A stretch of DNA of 43,880 nucleotides from an uncultured Clostridia bacterium (GTDB lineage: Bacteria > Bacillota > Clostridia > TANB77 > CAG-465), in assembly GCA_948562205.1 (NCBI GenBank), contig CAOYAN010000017.1, forward strand, positions 1 through 43,880, written 5' to 3'. Shown here in pieces: positions 1-8,217 of the stretch; the first letter of the stretch is position 1; the number at the start of each line of letters is the position of its first letter. A program made the position numbers and the translations under genes. The notes under the pieces were generated by a model that saw only the letters and a program-made list of their open reading frames with translations, was not told where the DNA came from and ran no database searches.

Positions 1-64
1 AAGATATACTTCTATTTTTATATTTCTTTTATGGATTTTACTTTTTCAAGTTACTATATTTTAG

Positions 65-87
65 GCGAAGGAAAAATCCTTCGCTTT
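65..87 (+). terminator. Weak terminator-like hairpin at the left edge
   Basis: GCGAAGGA (65-72) and TCCTTCGC (77-84) form a perfect 8-bp stem with an AAAA loop. Only three T follow, so it is a weak terminator, probably for a gene that ends to the left of the window. Confidence 0.45.
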
Positions 88-91
88 AGTA

Positions 92-120
92 TTGAAAAAA
101 GTTTTAATAAATGTTAATAT
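92..120 (+). promoter_or_regulatory. Candidate promoter of the 39-residue ORF
   Basis: TTGAAA (92-97), a 17-base gap and TAATAT (115-120) lie about 38 bases before the ATG at 159. The -10 box is imperfect. Confidence 0.35.
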
Positions 121-158
121 AAAAGTGTAATCAAAGGAAAAAAGAAAGGAAAAGGATT

Positions 159-278
159 ATGGTAACTAAAATTAATACAAGTATGAATGAACTACACACA
201 CATATACAACTAAGTCTTAAAGACATAAGAAAAAATGAAATAACAAGGGGATATTATGCCTTAAAATATATATACTGA
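159..278 (+). CDS. Hypothetical 39-residue protein
   Basis: This short frame starts MVTKINTSMNE and ends YYALKYIY. A purine-rich stretch (AAAGGAAAAGG) sits before the ATG and serves as a plausible ribosome site. The stop codon lies inside the left arm of a strong terminator hairpin, which supports a short transcript ending here. I see no signal peptide, membrane segment or known motif. It could be a real micro-gene, or the remains of a longer gene lost when the neighbouring insertion sequence arrived. Nothing in the sequence indicates function. Confidence 0.35.
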   Translation: MVTKINTSMNELHTHIQLSLKDIRKNEITRGYYALKYIY

Positions 279-310
279 TACTAGAAAAAAATAGTATCAG
301 TGCTTTTTGT
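275..310 (+). terminator. Rho-independent terminator after the 39-residue ORF
   Basis: CTGATACTA (275-283) and TAGTATCAG (292-300) form a perfect 9-bp stem, followed by TGCTTTTTGT. Confidence 0.75.
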
Positions 311-323
311 ATCTAAAATTAAG

Positions 324-358
324 TACAATAGGTCATGAAGTTATGTACAATAAGTCAT
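324..358. repeat. Two direct copies of TACAATA(G/A)GTCAT
   Basis: Copies lie at 324-336 and 346-358 with a 22-base period and one difference. They sit in otherwise featureless AT-rich DNA (301-416) between a terminator and the IS element. They could be the worn end of another insertion sequence or a protein-binding repeat. Confidence 0.5.
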
Positions 359-416
359 TCAAAATTTTTAAATAATAGTATATTATATGAAAATAAGAAA
401 AGAATAATAAATAGGA

Positions 417-456
417 TGGATTGTCAATACTTTTTTAGACAATTTTTATAAGGACA
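417..456 (+). repeat. Terminal inverted repeat of the IS, left copy
   Basis: This pairs with 1589-1628. Conserved blocks TGGAT, ATACT, GACAA and ATAAGGA keep the same spacing; the bases between them have diverged. Confidence 0.8.
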
Positions 457-1228
457 CTTTTTTATATTCAATTGGTGTTAAATAATTTAGAGAGCTATGT
501 ATTCTAATAGTATTATACCAATTGACATAATCAAATAATTCTGTTTCTAGTTCCTCAAAACTTCCAAAAATTCTATTAAATGCAAATTCTGTCTTTATTA
601 TTTTATATGTTGCTTCTGCAACAGCGTTATCATATGGACAACCTTTTTTACTTAATGATTTTTCTATTTTAAATGTTTGTAATACTTCATCAATTATTTT
701 GTTTTTAAATTCATTGCCTCTATCTGTATGAAATATATTTATCTTGCTTAAATCACATTTTATTTTACTAAATGCTTTGTATACTAAATCCGATGTTTTA
801 TGTTTCCCTGCTGCATATCCTATTATTTCTCTATTAAATAAATCTATTATTAAGCATATATAATTCCATTTTCCTTGAACATTTACATATGTTAAATCGC
901 TTACTACTACATCTAATTTTTCTTCTCTATTAAATTCTCTATTTAGCTTATTTTCAATTTTATCTTCATTACATGTTGCTTTATGTACTTTAAATTGTTT
1001 TACTGTATAATTTGATACCAAGCCATTTAAATCCATATATTTTCTTATTCTTCTTAAACTAACTTGATATCCTAACTTTTCAAGTTCTACCTTTATTTTT
1101 CTTGAGCCATAATTATTCTTACTATCCTTAAATATTCTAATAATATGATTTTCCAATTCTTTATCTTCCCTTTTATTTTTGTGTTTGTAATATACCAATG
1201 AACGCGATATCTTTAATACCTTACACAT
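446..1228 (-). CDS. IS3-family transposase OrfB (DDE integrase)
   Basis: This is the catalytic subunit of the insertion sequence, which cuts and joins DNA ends in the cytoplasm. An N-terminal HTH_21-like segment (YGSRKIKVELEKLG) is followed by an rve integrase core with the DDE residues in VVSDLTYV, FHTDRGNEF and the Glu of NAVAEATYKIIKTE, and it ends HSSLNYLTPIEY as expected. The 260-residue frame given starts at the first ATG. The same frame stays open upstream past the OrfA stop (reading IRIILANKEKYSISAM), so the natural product is probably an OrfAB fusion made by -1 frameshifting at CGAAAATAA (about 1270-1278). There is no sign of decay. Confidence 0.93.
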   Translation of the reverse strand: MCKVLKISRSLVYYKHKNKREDKELENHIIRIFKDSKNNYGSRKIKVELEKLGYQVSLRRIRKYMDLNGLVSNYTVKQFKVHKATCNEDKIENKLNREFNREEKLDVVVSDLTYVNVQGKWNYICLIIDLFNREIIGYAAGKHKTSDLVYKAFSKIKCDLSKINIFHTDRGNEFKNKIIDEVLQTFKIEKSLSKKGCPYDNAVAEATYKIIKTEFAFNRIFGSFEELETELFDYVNWYNTIRIHSSLNYLTPIEYKKVSL

Positions 1229-1269
1229 AGCGCTGATACTGTACTTTTCTTTATTTGCTAATATTATTC

Positions 1270-1554
1270 TTATTTTCGTCCCATTATCAGCGATGCTTGC
1301 TTTAAAATATCATTTTCCATTTTCAATTGTTGATTTTCTTTTTTTAATCTTATTATCTCTTTTTCTTCTTCTGTTCTATTATCACTCGCTTTAAACGAAC
1401 CTGTATTATTATATTTTTTTATCCAATCTTCTAATGCTGATCTTGTTAAATCATACTCTTTTACTAATTCTACTTTAGTTTTTCCACTATTATACAATTT
1501 TACTATTTGACTTTTAAATTCTTTTGTAAATTCTCTTCTTTCTCTTCTTGGCAT
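1270..1554 (-). CDS. IS3-family transposase OrfA (helix-turn-helix)
   Basis: This 94-residue protein recognises the IS ends. It has an HTH_Tnp_1 domain (REFTKEFKSQIVKLYNSG, then VKEYDLTRSALEDWIKKY) and a C-terminal leucine-zipper-like helix (LKKENQQLKMENDILKQA) typical of OrfA and OrfAB dimers. GGAGG precedes the ATG at 1554. Its stop overlaps the extended OrfB frame in the -1 phase, and the A4 run before the stop is the likely slip site. Confidence 0.92.
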   Translation of the reverse strand: MPRRERREFTKEFKSQIVKLYNSGKTKVELVKEYDLTRSALEDWIKKYNNTGSFKASDNRTEEEKEIIRLKKENQQLKMENDILKQASLIMGRK

Positions 1555-1588
1555 TTTATTTCCTCCATTTATATTTTCTATTTTAACA

Positions 1589-1628
1589 TATCCTTATCTT
1601 TTTTGTCCAATTTAGTATAACCTATCCA
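1589..1628 (-). repeat. Terminal inverted repeat of the IS, right copy
   Basis: Read on the minus strand it starts TGGATAGG and matches the left end in four blocks. It lies upstream of OrfA and probably also carries the transposase promoter. Confidence 0.8.
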
Positions 1629-1891
1629 TTGGTAATGAAATAAAGTATACAGTAGATGAAAAAGAAACAAGTAAGTTCTATGAAAAAAGAATAGAAGGAT
1701 ATACAGTAATAAATAAGTATATAGGAGAAGAAAAGGATGAAAATAATAATGAAATAAAAAATGATGAAGAAAACAATGTTGGTACAAGTGATATAAATGT
1801 AATATTTTATGTAATAATTTTCTTTGTGGCTATTATTGGAATTATTTATATTATATATTTTATTAGGAAAAATAAAATAAACAAAAAATAG
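1628..1891 (+). pseudogene. 3' stump of a Cna-B-type surface protein
   Basis: An open frame runs from the IS border to the TAG at 1889-1891. It reads GNEIKYTVDEKETSKFYEKR then EGYTVINKYI, which fits the last strands of a Cna-B collagen-adhesin repeat. A charged linker rich in E, N and D, a membrane helix (about FYVIIFFVAIIGIIYIIYF) and a basic tail (IRKNKINKK) follow, as in wall or membrane anchors. There is no start codon, signal peptide or ribosome site. The IS sits exactly where the gene should continue, and its 5' part is not on the other side of the IS, so a deletion or rearrangement accompanied the insertion. Confidence 0.75.
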
Positions 1892-1909
1892 TTTAATAGT
1901 GTATAATAA

Positions 1910-1947
1910 AATAATAGGAAGATTTTAATTTTCCTATTATTTTTTTA
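1910..1947 (+). terminator. Terminator of the truncated surface-protein gene
   Basis: AATAATAGGAA (1910-1920) pairs with TTCCTATTATT (1931-1941) in an 11-bp stem, followed by a run of T. Confidence 0.8.
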
Positions 1948-2002
1948 TATTTTTTATGTAATTTGACTAGTTTTGCTAATGTGTAAAAATATGTAAAAAA
2001 TC

Positions 2003-2030
2003 TTTACAAATAGATATATAGATGTATAAT
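2003..2030 (+). promoter_or_regulatory. Candidate promoter of the Rpn-family nuclease
   Basis: TTTACA (2003-2008), 16 bases, then a perfect TATAAT (2025-2030). It would give a leader of about 180 bases. I see nothing else in 1948-2216. Confidence 0.5.
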
Positions 2031-2216
2031 ATTATCATCACAGAAAATGTGTATTTTAGAAATTTTTTCTAATGTTTTAATTCAAAGGATTTTTAATTAA
2101 TTATTTAATCTAGTAAAAAATTCAAATAATCAAAAATAAACATCCAAAAACAAATATAAAAAAACATAATAAATATTGCATATTTTAAATCTATGTGATA
2201 GAATGGGGGTGTTAAA

Positions 2217-3113
2217 ATGAACACTAAAAGTAAGAATGAGGAAAATATAAAAAATGAAAAGCTATCTGTAAAAAATGATGCAGTATTCAAACTTTTATTT
2301 GGTAAGAAAGGTAATGAAGAATTTATAAAAGATTTCTTGTCTAATTTGCTTGAAATGGATATAAAAGAGATAGAAGTAGACCATGATGTAGCACTTGCAA
2401 AGAAAATAAAAGAAGATAAATATGGTGTATTAGATTTAAGAGCAAGACTAAACTCAGAATTAGAAGTAGATATAGAAATACAATTAACAGTTTATAAGAA
2501 TATGATACAAAGAGCAACATTTTATTCTACAAGAATGGTATCATCACAGCTAGTAAAAGGAGACGATTACAAACTAATAAAGCCAGTAATAGTAGTAGCA
2601 ATACTAGATTTCGAGGTGTTTAAGTTTGATAAATATATAACAAAAAGTGCACTAGTACCAGAAAATCATAGAGAGTATACAATAGATACATTACAAACAT
2701 ATTATTATATAGAATTACCAAAATTTAGAAAAAGTAAGATAGATGCAAAAAATAGTGTAGCAGGATGGTTAGCGTTTATAGATAGTGAAGATGAAGAAAG
2801 GATTGCTCATGTAATGGAAAATAATGAAAAGATAAAAAAGGCAAATGAGGAACTAGAGATACTCTCAGCAGATAAGGAAGCAAGAGAACTTGCTGAATTT
2901 AGAGAAAGTAGCCTAAGAGAAATGGCTTCAGCAAAGAATTACGGATATTCACTTGGAAAAGAAGATGGTTTAAGAGATGGCCTAAAAAAGGGTGAAGAAA
3001 AAGCTAAAATTGATATGGTAAAGTCTATGCTAAAGGAAAATACTAGTATTGATTTTATATCAAAAGTTACAGGTTTAACTAAAGAAGAAATATTAAAAGT
3101 AAATGAAAAATAA
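2217..3113 (+). CDS. Rpn-family PD-(D/E)XK nuclease / putative transposase
   Basis: This 298-residue protein belongs to the Rpn/PDDEXK_2 family, whose studied members are DNA endonucleases that promote RecA-independent recombination. The N-terminal segment NDAVFKLLFGKKGNEEFIKD is the family hallmark. The nuclease core follows, with Asp73 and Glu87-Ile-Gln89 (D...E-x-Q variant of D...E-x-K), then the family's YTIDTLQTYYIEL-type strand region. The C-terminal third is a charged helix (ANEELEILSADKEARELAE) with a GLRDGLKKGEEKAK tail, also typical. A GGGGGTG site lies before the ATG. These genes are multicopy and mobile-like in clostridia, and this one sits beside an IS element. It appears complete. 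Confidence 0.88.
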   Translation: MNTKSKNEENIKNEKLSVKNDAVFKLLFGKKGNEEFIKDFLSNLLEMDIKEIEVDHDVALAKKIKEDKYGVLDLRARLNSELEVDIEIQLTVYKNMIQRATFYSTRMVSSQLVKGDDYKLIKPVIVVAILDFEVFKFDKYITKSALVPENHREYTIDTLQTYYYIELPKFRKSKIDAKNSVAGWLAFIDSEDEERIAHVMENNEKIKKANEELEILSADKEARELAEFRESSLREMASAKNYGYSLGKEDGLRDGLKKGEEKAKIDMVKSMLKENTSIDFISKVTGLTKEEILKVNEK

Positions 3114-3121
3114 ATATTATA

Positions 3122-3149
3122 AGGACTACTGATATTTTCCAGTAGTCCT
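3122..3149. terminator. Shared hairpin between convergent genes
   Basis: AGGACTACTG (3122-3131) and CAGTAGTCCT (3140-3149) form a perfect 10-bp stem between the Rpn gene and the penicillin-binding protein gene. Neither side has a strong T run, so termination may be partial. Confidence 0.6.
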
Positions 3150-3156
3150 ATATACA

Positions 3157-5052
3157 TTAATAATATGTTTCAATAAGTGTACCTAAAAGTTTGCTTAATC
3201 CACCAGATGGAATAATAGTTATCTCTTTTGGAGTATCATAACCTGCCCAAATAGTAGTAGTTATTTCATCTGTAAAAGCACAAGTCCAAAGATCAGTATT
3301 ATTTGATGTAGTTCCTGTCTTTGCATATATGGTATGATCAGGTATTGTAAGTTTTTTAGCTGTTCCATAACTTGTAACAGCAAGTAAACATTCCTTTAAC
3401 ATATCATTTGCTTTAGATGAAAATACTCTTTTAGTATCTCTTTTTGGAAAAATAGTTGTTCCATTAATCTCAATTTTTGAAATAAAAGATATGTTTGAGT
3501 AAATTCCATCATTGTTTATAGCATTATATGCTTGACACATCTCAAATGGAGAAATACCATTAGATAGACCTCCTAAGGCAAGTGCGGGATAATATAAATC
3601 ATTATTTGTAAGTGAAGTAATACCAAGCTTTTTTAAATAGTCCATTGATGTACGTATACCAACTTTTTTTAATGTTTTTACTGCAATAGTATTGTATGAG
3701 AATGCTACTGCATTTTTAATTGTAACAGCACCATGATATTTATTACTAGAATTGTGAACTTTCCAGTTATCAATATATACTGCTTCATCTATTTCAACTT
3801 TTGTTGGAGTTGATAGATTAAGATCAAAAGCGGGCCCATATACACCAATGGGTTTTATTGAAGAACCAGTTTGCCTTGTCATTGAATATACATGATCAAT
3901 ATTACTATCATTTTTACTTGTAATAGCAGTTAGAACTCTACCATCTTTTGTAGTTAATATATATCCCATTTCAATGTCATCTGAATATGAATTCTTTAAA
4001 ATATCATATGACTCTTGTTGAAGTTTTGGATCTAAATTGGTATAAATTTTTGTATTACCATTTAGAATAGTTTCAAAAGCCTCATCAGTAGAAGAGAGAT
4101 CATAATAGTCCATTACAATTTGTTTTGCTTCTTTCATAGCAAGCAGAATATATTGTTCTGTTGGCTTATCTTTATACTCAAAGTTTTTATCCATAAACTT
4201 AATATCAAAGGAAATAGCAGTATTATATTCTTCATCAGAGATAAACTCAAGTTCTAACATTTTAGATAGTACTAAGTTTTTTCTCTTTAATAGGGCTGTT
4301 TTTGAAGCTTCAGATTTATATGGACAATTTCCCTCAGGTTTATTTAGCATTGCAGCAAGTGTTGCACCTTCAGCAATGTTTAAATCTTTTGGAAGTTTTC
4401 CAAAATAATTCATACTAGCTTCATAAATGCCATAACTATTATCTCCATAATATGCTAAGTTGATATAGCTCTCAAGTATTTGTTCTTTTTCCCAATGCTC
4501 ATTAAGATAGATAGCAGCACCAAGTTCACGACTTTTTCTCTCAGGCGAATGAGAATTATCACCAGTTGTAATTTTTATTAACTGTTGTGTAATAGTACTT
4601 GCTCCATAAGAAGAATCACCATTAATTTTATAAGAAATAATTGCACCAAGTAATCTTTTTGGTGAAAATCCATAATTTTCATAAAATGTCTCATCTTCAA
4701 TTGCTACAAATGCATTGTATACATATTCTGGCATTTCTCTAAGTTTTGTATATTTTGAAGAATATGTTGGAGTAAAGCCATTTTCTTTTTTATCGAAGTA
4801 ACCATAGTATGCATTTATTTCATTTCCATTTATATCATACATATATGGAACACAATGATAGTCAATTCTACTTGTGTCAATTCCAACTTTGTATGAATCA
4901 ACAGCAATTTCTATATATGAGTAAAATAATGCTATTATAATTAATACAACAATTAAAAATAGTAAAAATAGTGATAATAAAACATTTCCAAATGATACTT
5001 TATCATGTCTTGTTTTATTTGAATGTTTCCGATCAAATTTAGACCTAGTCAT
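3157..5052 (-). CDS. Class A penicillin-binding protein (PBP1A-type)
   Basis: This bifunctional peptidoglycan synthase polymerises lipid II and cross-links peptides outside the membrane. A short basic N terminus is followed by one membrane helix (about residues 24-46). The glycosyltransferase domain has Glu119 in EDETFYENYG, GASTITQQLIK and RKSRELGAAIYLNEHW. The transpeptidase domain has the SxxK motif at Ser397-Lys400 (TGSSIKPIG), Ser452-Tyr-Asn454 and KTGT at 578-581. At 631 residues it is compact and stops soon after the transpeptidase fold, without the long disordered tail of many PBP1 proteins. GGAGGG precedes the ATG, and a strong promoter lies at 5104-5132. It is a single gene, convergent with the Rpn nuclease. 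Confidence 0.95.
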   Translation of the reverse strand: MTRSKFDRKHSNKTRHDKVSFGNVLLSLFLLFLIVVLIIIALFYSYIEIAVDSYKVGIDTSRIDYHCVPYMYDINGNEINAYYGYFDKKENGFTPTYSSKYTKLREMPEYVYNAFVAIEDETFYENYGFSPKRLLGAIISYKINGDSSYGASTITQQLIKITTGDNSHSPERKSRELGAAIYLNEHWEKEQILESYINLAYYGDNSYGIYEASMNYFGKLPKDLNIAEGATLAAMLNKPEGNCPYKSEASKTALLKRKNLVLSKMLELEFISDEEYNTAISFDIKFMDKNFEYKDKPTEQYILLAMKEAKQIVMDYYDLSSTDEAFETILNGNTKIYTNLDPKLQQESYDILKNSYSDDIEMGYILTTKDGRVLTAITSKNDSNIDHVYSMTRQTGSSIKPIGVYGPAFDLNLSTPTKVEIDEAVYIDNWKVHNSSNKYHGAVTIKNAVAFSYNTIAVKTLKKVGIRTSMDYLKKLGITSLTNNDLYYPALALGGLSNGISPFEMCQAYNAINNDGIYSNISFISKIEINGTTIFPKRDTKRVFSSKANDMLKECLLAVTSYGTAKKLTIPDHTIYAKTGTTSNNTDLWTCAFTDEITTTIWAGYDTPKEITIIPSGGLSKLLGTLIETYY

Positions 5053-5103
5053 AGTTTAAGTCCCTCCATAAATTTATATTAGGATATTTAAAATACAGGA
5101 AAT

Positions 5104-5132
5104 ATTATATCACTAGAATACATAAAAGTCAA
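5104..5132 (-). promoter_or_regulatory. Promoter of the penicillin-binding protein gene
   Basis: On the minus strand TTGACT (5132-5127), 17 bases, then TATAAT (5109-5104). Confidence 0.85.
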
Positions 5133-5182
5133 TGAAATAAAAACAAAAATACTACTTAAATTAAATAGTGTAAAGAAAAAAA

Positions 5183-5211
5183 TTGACATAAAAATAAATG
5201 TGTGGTATAAT
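5183..5211 (+). promoter_or_regulatory. Consensus promoter of purC
   Basis: TTGACA (5183-5188), 17 bases, then TATAAT (5206-5211). The leader is about 70 bases. I see no purine riboswitch core in it. Confidence 0.88.
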
Positions 5212-5287
5212 TCCAATGTTGTAAAAATAATGTATTTATTAATTAATGTGTACAGAAAATAACTAAAGAAAGGAATGGAACAAATAA

Positions 5288-6007
5288 ATGGAGATTGAAA
5301 GGGAAGCACTAATAAAAAAAGGTAAGACTAATAATATTTTTTTAACTAATATTGAAGAAATATTAGAGATTGAAGCAAGTGATCGTGTATATAGTGATGA
5401 TCCTTGTGTAATTAAAGAAATTAGTGGTAAAGGAAAGATTAATAATGAAATCTCTATGTACTGCTTTATGTTACTTGAAAAAAATGGAATAAAAACCCAT
5501 TTTATAAATATTGGTACAAATGATTCGTCAAAATTTGTAAGAAAACTTGATATGATAAAACTTGAAGTTATCTGCAGAAGATATAGTGATGGAAGCTTTT
5601 GCAAAAGATTTGGGTGTAAAAAGGGAATAGAGATAGAACCTTGTGCAGTTGAGTTTTCACTAAAAGATGATAATTTAAAAGATCCTTTTATTCCTAAGTT
5701 TGCAATAGAACATATGAACATTGCAACAAAAGAGGAAATAGACTATATTGAGAAAATTACAATTATAGTATCTGATTTATTAAGTGAGTATTTTGATAAT
5801 CTTGGTATAAGACTTATTGATTTTAAAATTGAATTTGGAAGAGATGAAGATGGAAATTTATTAATTGGGGATGAAATTTCACCAGATACTTGTAGACTTG
5901 TTGATAAAGAAACAGGGAAGAGTCTTGATAAAGACTTAGTATTAGAAAATATTGATGATGTAAAAAGTGCATACATGAAAGTCTTAGAGAGAGTTCAGAC
6001 AACTTAG
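5288..6007 (+). CDS. purC: SAICAR synthetase (phosphoribosylaminoimidazole-succinocarboxamide synthase)
   Basis: This enzyme makes SAICAR from CAIR, aspartate and ATP in purine synthesis. The 239-residue length fits the family (E. coli 237). GKTNNIF near the N terminus is a variant of the usual GKTKxxY ATP loop. GKGKINNEIS and GIKTHFI are followed by VKKLDM-like RKLDMIKLEVICRR, LIDFKIEFG and LLIGDEISPDTCRL, the last two being the family signatures. The DDPCVIKEISG segment departs from the usual DDATAFNG, so this is a divergent PurC. It stands alone, with its own promoter and terminator and no other pur gene nearby. Confidence 0.92.
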   Translation: MEIEREALIKKGKTNNIFLTNIEEILEIEASDRVYSDDPCVIKEISGKGKINNEISMYCFMLLEKNGIKTHFINIGTNDSSKFVRKLDMIKLEVICRRYSDGSFCKRFGCKKGIEIEPCAVEFSLKDDNLKDPFIPKFAIEHMNIATKEEIDYIEKITIIVSDLLSEYFDNLGIRLIDFKIEFGRDEDGNLLIGDEISPDTCRLVDKETGKSLDKDLVLENIDDVKSAYMKVLERVQTT

Positions 6008-6014
6008 AAAAAAG

Positions 6015-6045
6015 CACCTTATATAACAAAACGTTATATAAGGTG
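6015..6045. terminator. Bidirectional terminator between purC and glmS
   Basis: CACCTTATATAAC (6015-6027) and GTTATATAAGGTG (6033-6045) form a perfect 13-bp stem. The A run at 6007-6013 gives a T run on the minus strand for glmS, and the purC side has a weaker tail. Confidence 0.88.
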
Positions 6046-6051
6046 TTAAAT

Positions 6052-7863
6052 TTATTCTACTGTAACAGATTTTGCAAGATTTTTTGGTTTATCAATATCA
6101 CAATTTCTTAATTTTGCGACTTCATAAGCAAGTAATTGTAAGAAACATGAAACAACTATTGCCTGACAAAATTCAGTTGTTTTAGGTAATATAACACTTA
6201 TATCTGAAAAATCTTCAAATGAAGAACTATCAAAATTTGAAGTAGTTATAAATATTGAATAGGCTCCTCTTGCTTTTGTCTCTTTTATATTACTTATAGT
6301 TTTTTCATATAAATCGTCGTTTGTAGCAACAGCTATTACAGGAGTACCATTCTCAATTAGTGAAATAGTGCCATGTTTTAATTCTCCTGCTGCATATGCT
6401 TCAGAATGCATATATGAGATTTCTTTTAATTTTAGAGAACCTTCCATGCAAACTGCATAATCAATTCCTCTACCAATAAAGAATAGATCATTTTTCTCAT
6501 ATATTTTTTTTGCAGCATTTACATATATATCTTTATTTTTAATAATATCTTTTAGAATAGAAGATATATTGTTAAAATCATTTTTAATTTCATTTAGTAA
6601 ATCATTAGATAGCATACTGTTTTGTTTCATTGCATTAATTACAAGAGTAGATAATATAGCTACTTGAGATGTGTAACCTTTAGTTGTAGCAACAGCTATT
6701 TCAGGACCTGCATAAGTATAAATACAAATGTCTGCCTCTCTAGCAATTGTAGAGCCTACAGCATTTACAATACCTAGTGTAGTAGCACCTTTATCTTTAG
6801 CAAGTCTTAATGCTGCAAGAGAATCTGCAGTCTCTCCAGATTGTGATATTATTATTACTAGAGTAGAAGTAGTTATAGACTGTGTACTATATCTGTATTC
6901 AGATGCTATATCTACAGTAACTGGAATATTAGCGTAATTTTGGAATAAGTATTTTCCAACCATACCAGCATGCATAGCACTACCACAAGCTACTATATGA
7001 ATTGCATCAAATTTTGAAAAGTCTATTTCATTATAATTAGGATTTTCTAAATATCTAGAAAATATTTTCTCTATTACATCAGGTTGTTCATTTATTTCTT
7101 TTAACATGAAATGATCATATCCATTTTTTTTGTATTCAGTAGCACTCCAAGTTGCAGTTTTAACTTCTTTTTCTAAAATATTCTCACTACCATCAAATAT
7201 TTTTACATCATCTTTTGTTATCTTTGCAAACTCGCCATGTTCAAGTAAAATATATTTATTAGTAAAATCAAGTATAGCAGAAACATCAGATGCTGCAAAA
7301 TTTCCTTCATCACTAAGTCCAACAATTAGTGGGCTATCTTTTCTTGTTGCATATATTGTATCTTTTTCATCATCAAAGATTATTGCAAATGCATAAGATC
7401 CTCTAAAAATAGAGCATGCCTTAGCTAAGCATTTAATTTTATTTTTTTCAGTTATATATATATAATTTATATAAGCACATGCAACTTCTGTATCTGTTTC
7501 AGATTTAAATGTCACACCATTTTTTAGTAATTCATTTTTTAATTCAACATAATTTTCTATAATTCCATTGTGAACTAAAGTAATACTACCACATTTGTGA
7601 GGATGTGCATTAGTTTCATTTGGTTCACCATGAGTTGCCCATCTAGTATGAGCAATTGCAGTAGAAGATAAGACATCACGTCCATTTAATGAATTTTCTA
7701 AATTTGAAATTTTTCCATGAGCTTTGTATAGGTTTATATTTCCATCTTCATTTACTGCAATACCTGAAGAGTCATAACCTCTATATTCTAAATTTTTTAA
7801 ACCAGCAATAACTGTGTTTTTAGCATTTAATTTTTTTCCTGTATATCCAATTATTCCACACAT
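6052..7863 (-). CDS. glmS: Glutamine-fructose-6-phosphate aminotransferase
   Basis: GlmS makes glucosamine-6-phosphate from fructose-6-phosphate and glutamine, the first step toward UDP-GlcNAc and peptidoglycan. I start it at MCGIIGYTG because Cys2 must become the N-terminal nucleophile after Met removal. GGAGG lies seven bases before this ATG, while an ATG 12 codons earlier has no good site. The protein has 603 residues: a class II glutaminase domain (NLEYRGYDSSG, HTRWATHGEP), two SIS sugar-isomerase domains (CGSAMHAG, ISQSGETADSL, TKGYTSQVA) and the conserved C terminus DKPKNLAKSVTVE. A glmS ribozyme lies upstream, so expression should fall when glucosamine-6-phosphate is plentiful. Confidence 0.97.
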   Translation of the reverse strand: MCGIIGYTGKKLNAKNTVIAGLKNLEYRGYDSSGIAVNEDGNINLYKAHGKISNLENSLNGRDVLSSTAIAHTRWATHGEPNETNAHPHKCGSITLVHNGIIENYVELKNELLKNGVTFKSETDTEVACAYINYIYITEKNKIKCLAKACSIFRGSYAFAIIFDDEKDTIYATRKDSPLIVGLSDEGNFAASDVSAILDFTNKYILLEHGEFAKITKDDVKIFDGSENILEKEVKTATWSATEYKKNGYDHFMLKEINEQPDVIEKIFSRYLENPNYNEIDFSKFDAIHIVACGSAMHAGMVGKYLFQNYANIPVTVDIASEYRYSTQSITTSTLVIIISQSGETADSLAALRLAKDKGATTLGIVNAVGSTIAREADICIYTYAGPEIAVATTKGYTSQVAILSTLVINAMKQNSMLSNDLLNEIKNDFNNISSILKDIIKNKDIYVNAAKKIYEKNDLFFIGRGIDYAVCMEGSLKLKEISYMHSEAYAAGELKHGTISLIENGTPVIAVATNDDLYEKTISNIKETKARGAYSIFITTSNFDSSSFEDFSDISVILPKTTEFCQAIVVSCFLQLLAYEVAKLRNCDIDKPKNLAKSVTVE

Positions 7864-7906
7864 TTTTAAACCTCCATATTTTATATTTTCAAAGTACAAT
7901 AATATT

Positions 7907-8053
7907 TTAGACTATATAGATTTTGTTACAAGAAAAATTTTGTATTTTGTACTATATATAACGATACTAAAATTTACCGTGATAAAATCCGCTGATATTC
8001 GACATTTATCAATCCTCGTCAATATATTTAAAATAAAATATATCCATGCGCTA
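7907..8053 (-). promoter_or_regulatory. glmS ribozyme (glucosamine-6-phosphate riboswitch)
   Basis: On the minus strand the leader reads AGCGC (8052-8048), then TTGACGAGG, then GTCGAA and CAGCGGAT, then CACGG, in the order and approximate spacing of the glmS ribozyme core. The stem bases differ from Bacillus subtilis but still pair: TGATAAA faces TTTATCA around the GTCGAA segment. This compensated change supports a real fold. By analogy, self-cleavage would fall between the A at 8052 and the G at 8051. The 3' limit is approximate. Confidence 0.88.
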
Positions 8054-8106
8054 TTTGTAAATTTAACTAAAAAATCCCTCCTTGTTAAAAAAACAAATTT
8101 TAAACT

Positions 8107-8135
8107 ATTCTATTATATTATAAAATAATTGTCAA
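8107..8135 (-). promoter_or_regulatory. Promoter of the glmS ribozyme transcript
   Basis: On the minus strand TTGACA (8135-8130), 17 bases, then TAGAAT (8112-8107). Transcription would start about 45 bases before the cleavage site. Confidence 0.75.
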
Positions 8136-8217
8136 GTAGCTAAATTATAAAAATTCTATAGCACTTATAATATAATATTAAAAATTAAATAATTTGTTAA
8201 AAAAGCACGAAAACCTC

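Larger units (their letters stand above)
417..1628 (-). mobile_element. IS3-family (IS150-like) insertion sequence
   Basis: The element is about 1.2 kb. Two overlapping-frame ORFs on the minus strand are bounded by imperfect inverted repeats of about 40 bases. Matching blocks in the repeats are TGGAT, ATACT, GACAA and ATAAGGA, in the same order and spacing. The ends begin TGG and finish CCA. OrfA is a helix-turn-helix protein and OrfB a DDE integrase, the standard IS3 layout, with both frames apparently intact. I could not find a clear target duplication (GGA on the left, TTG on the right), so a flank may have been rearranged after insertion. Confidence 0.9.

Noticed and set aside
5212..5287. 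Purine riboswitch before purC
   Set aside because: The leader is only about 70 bases and lacks the conserved purine-aptamer core and a terminator hairpin.
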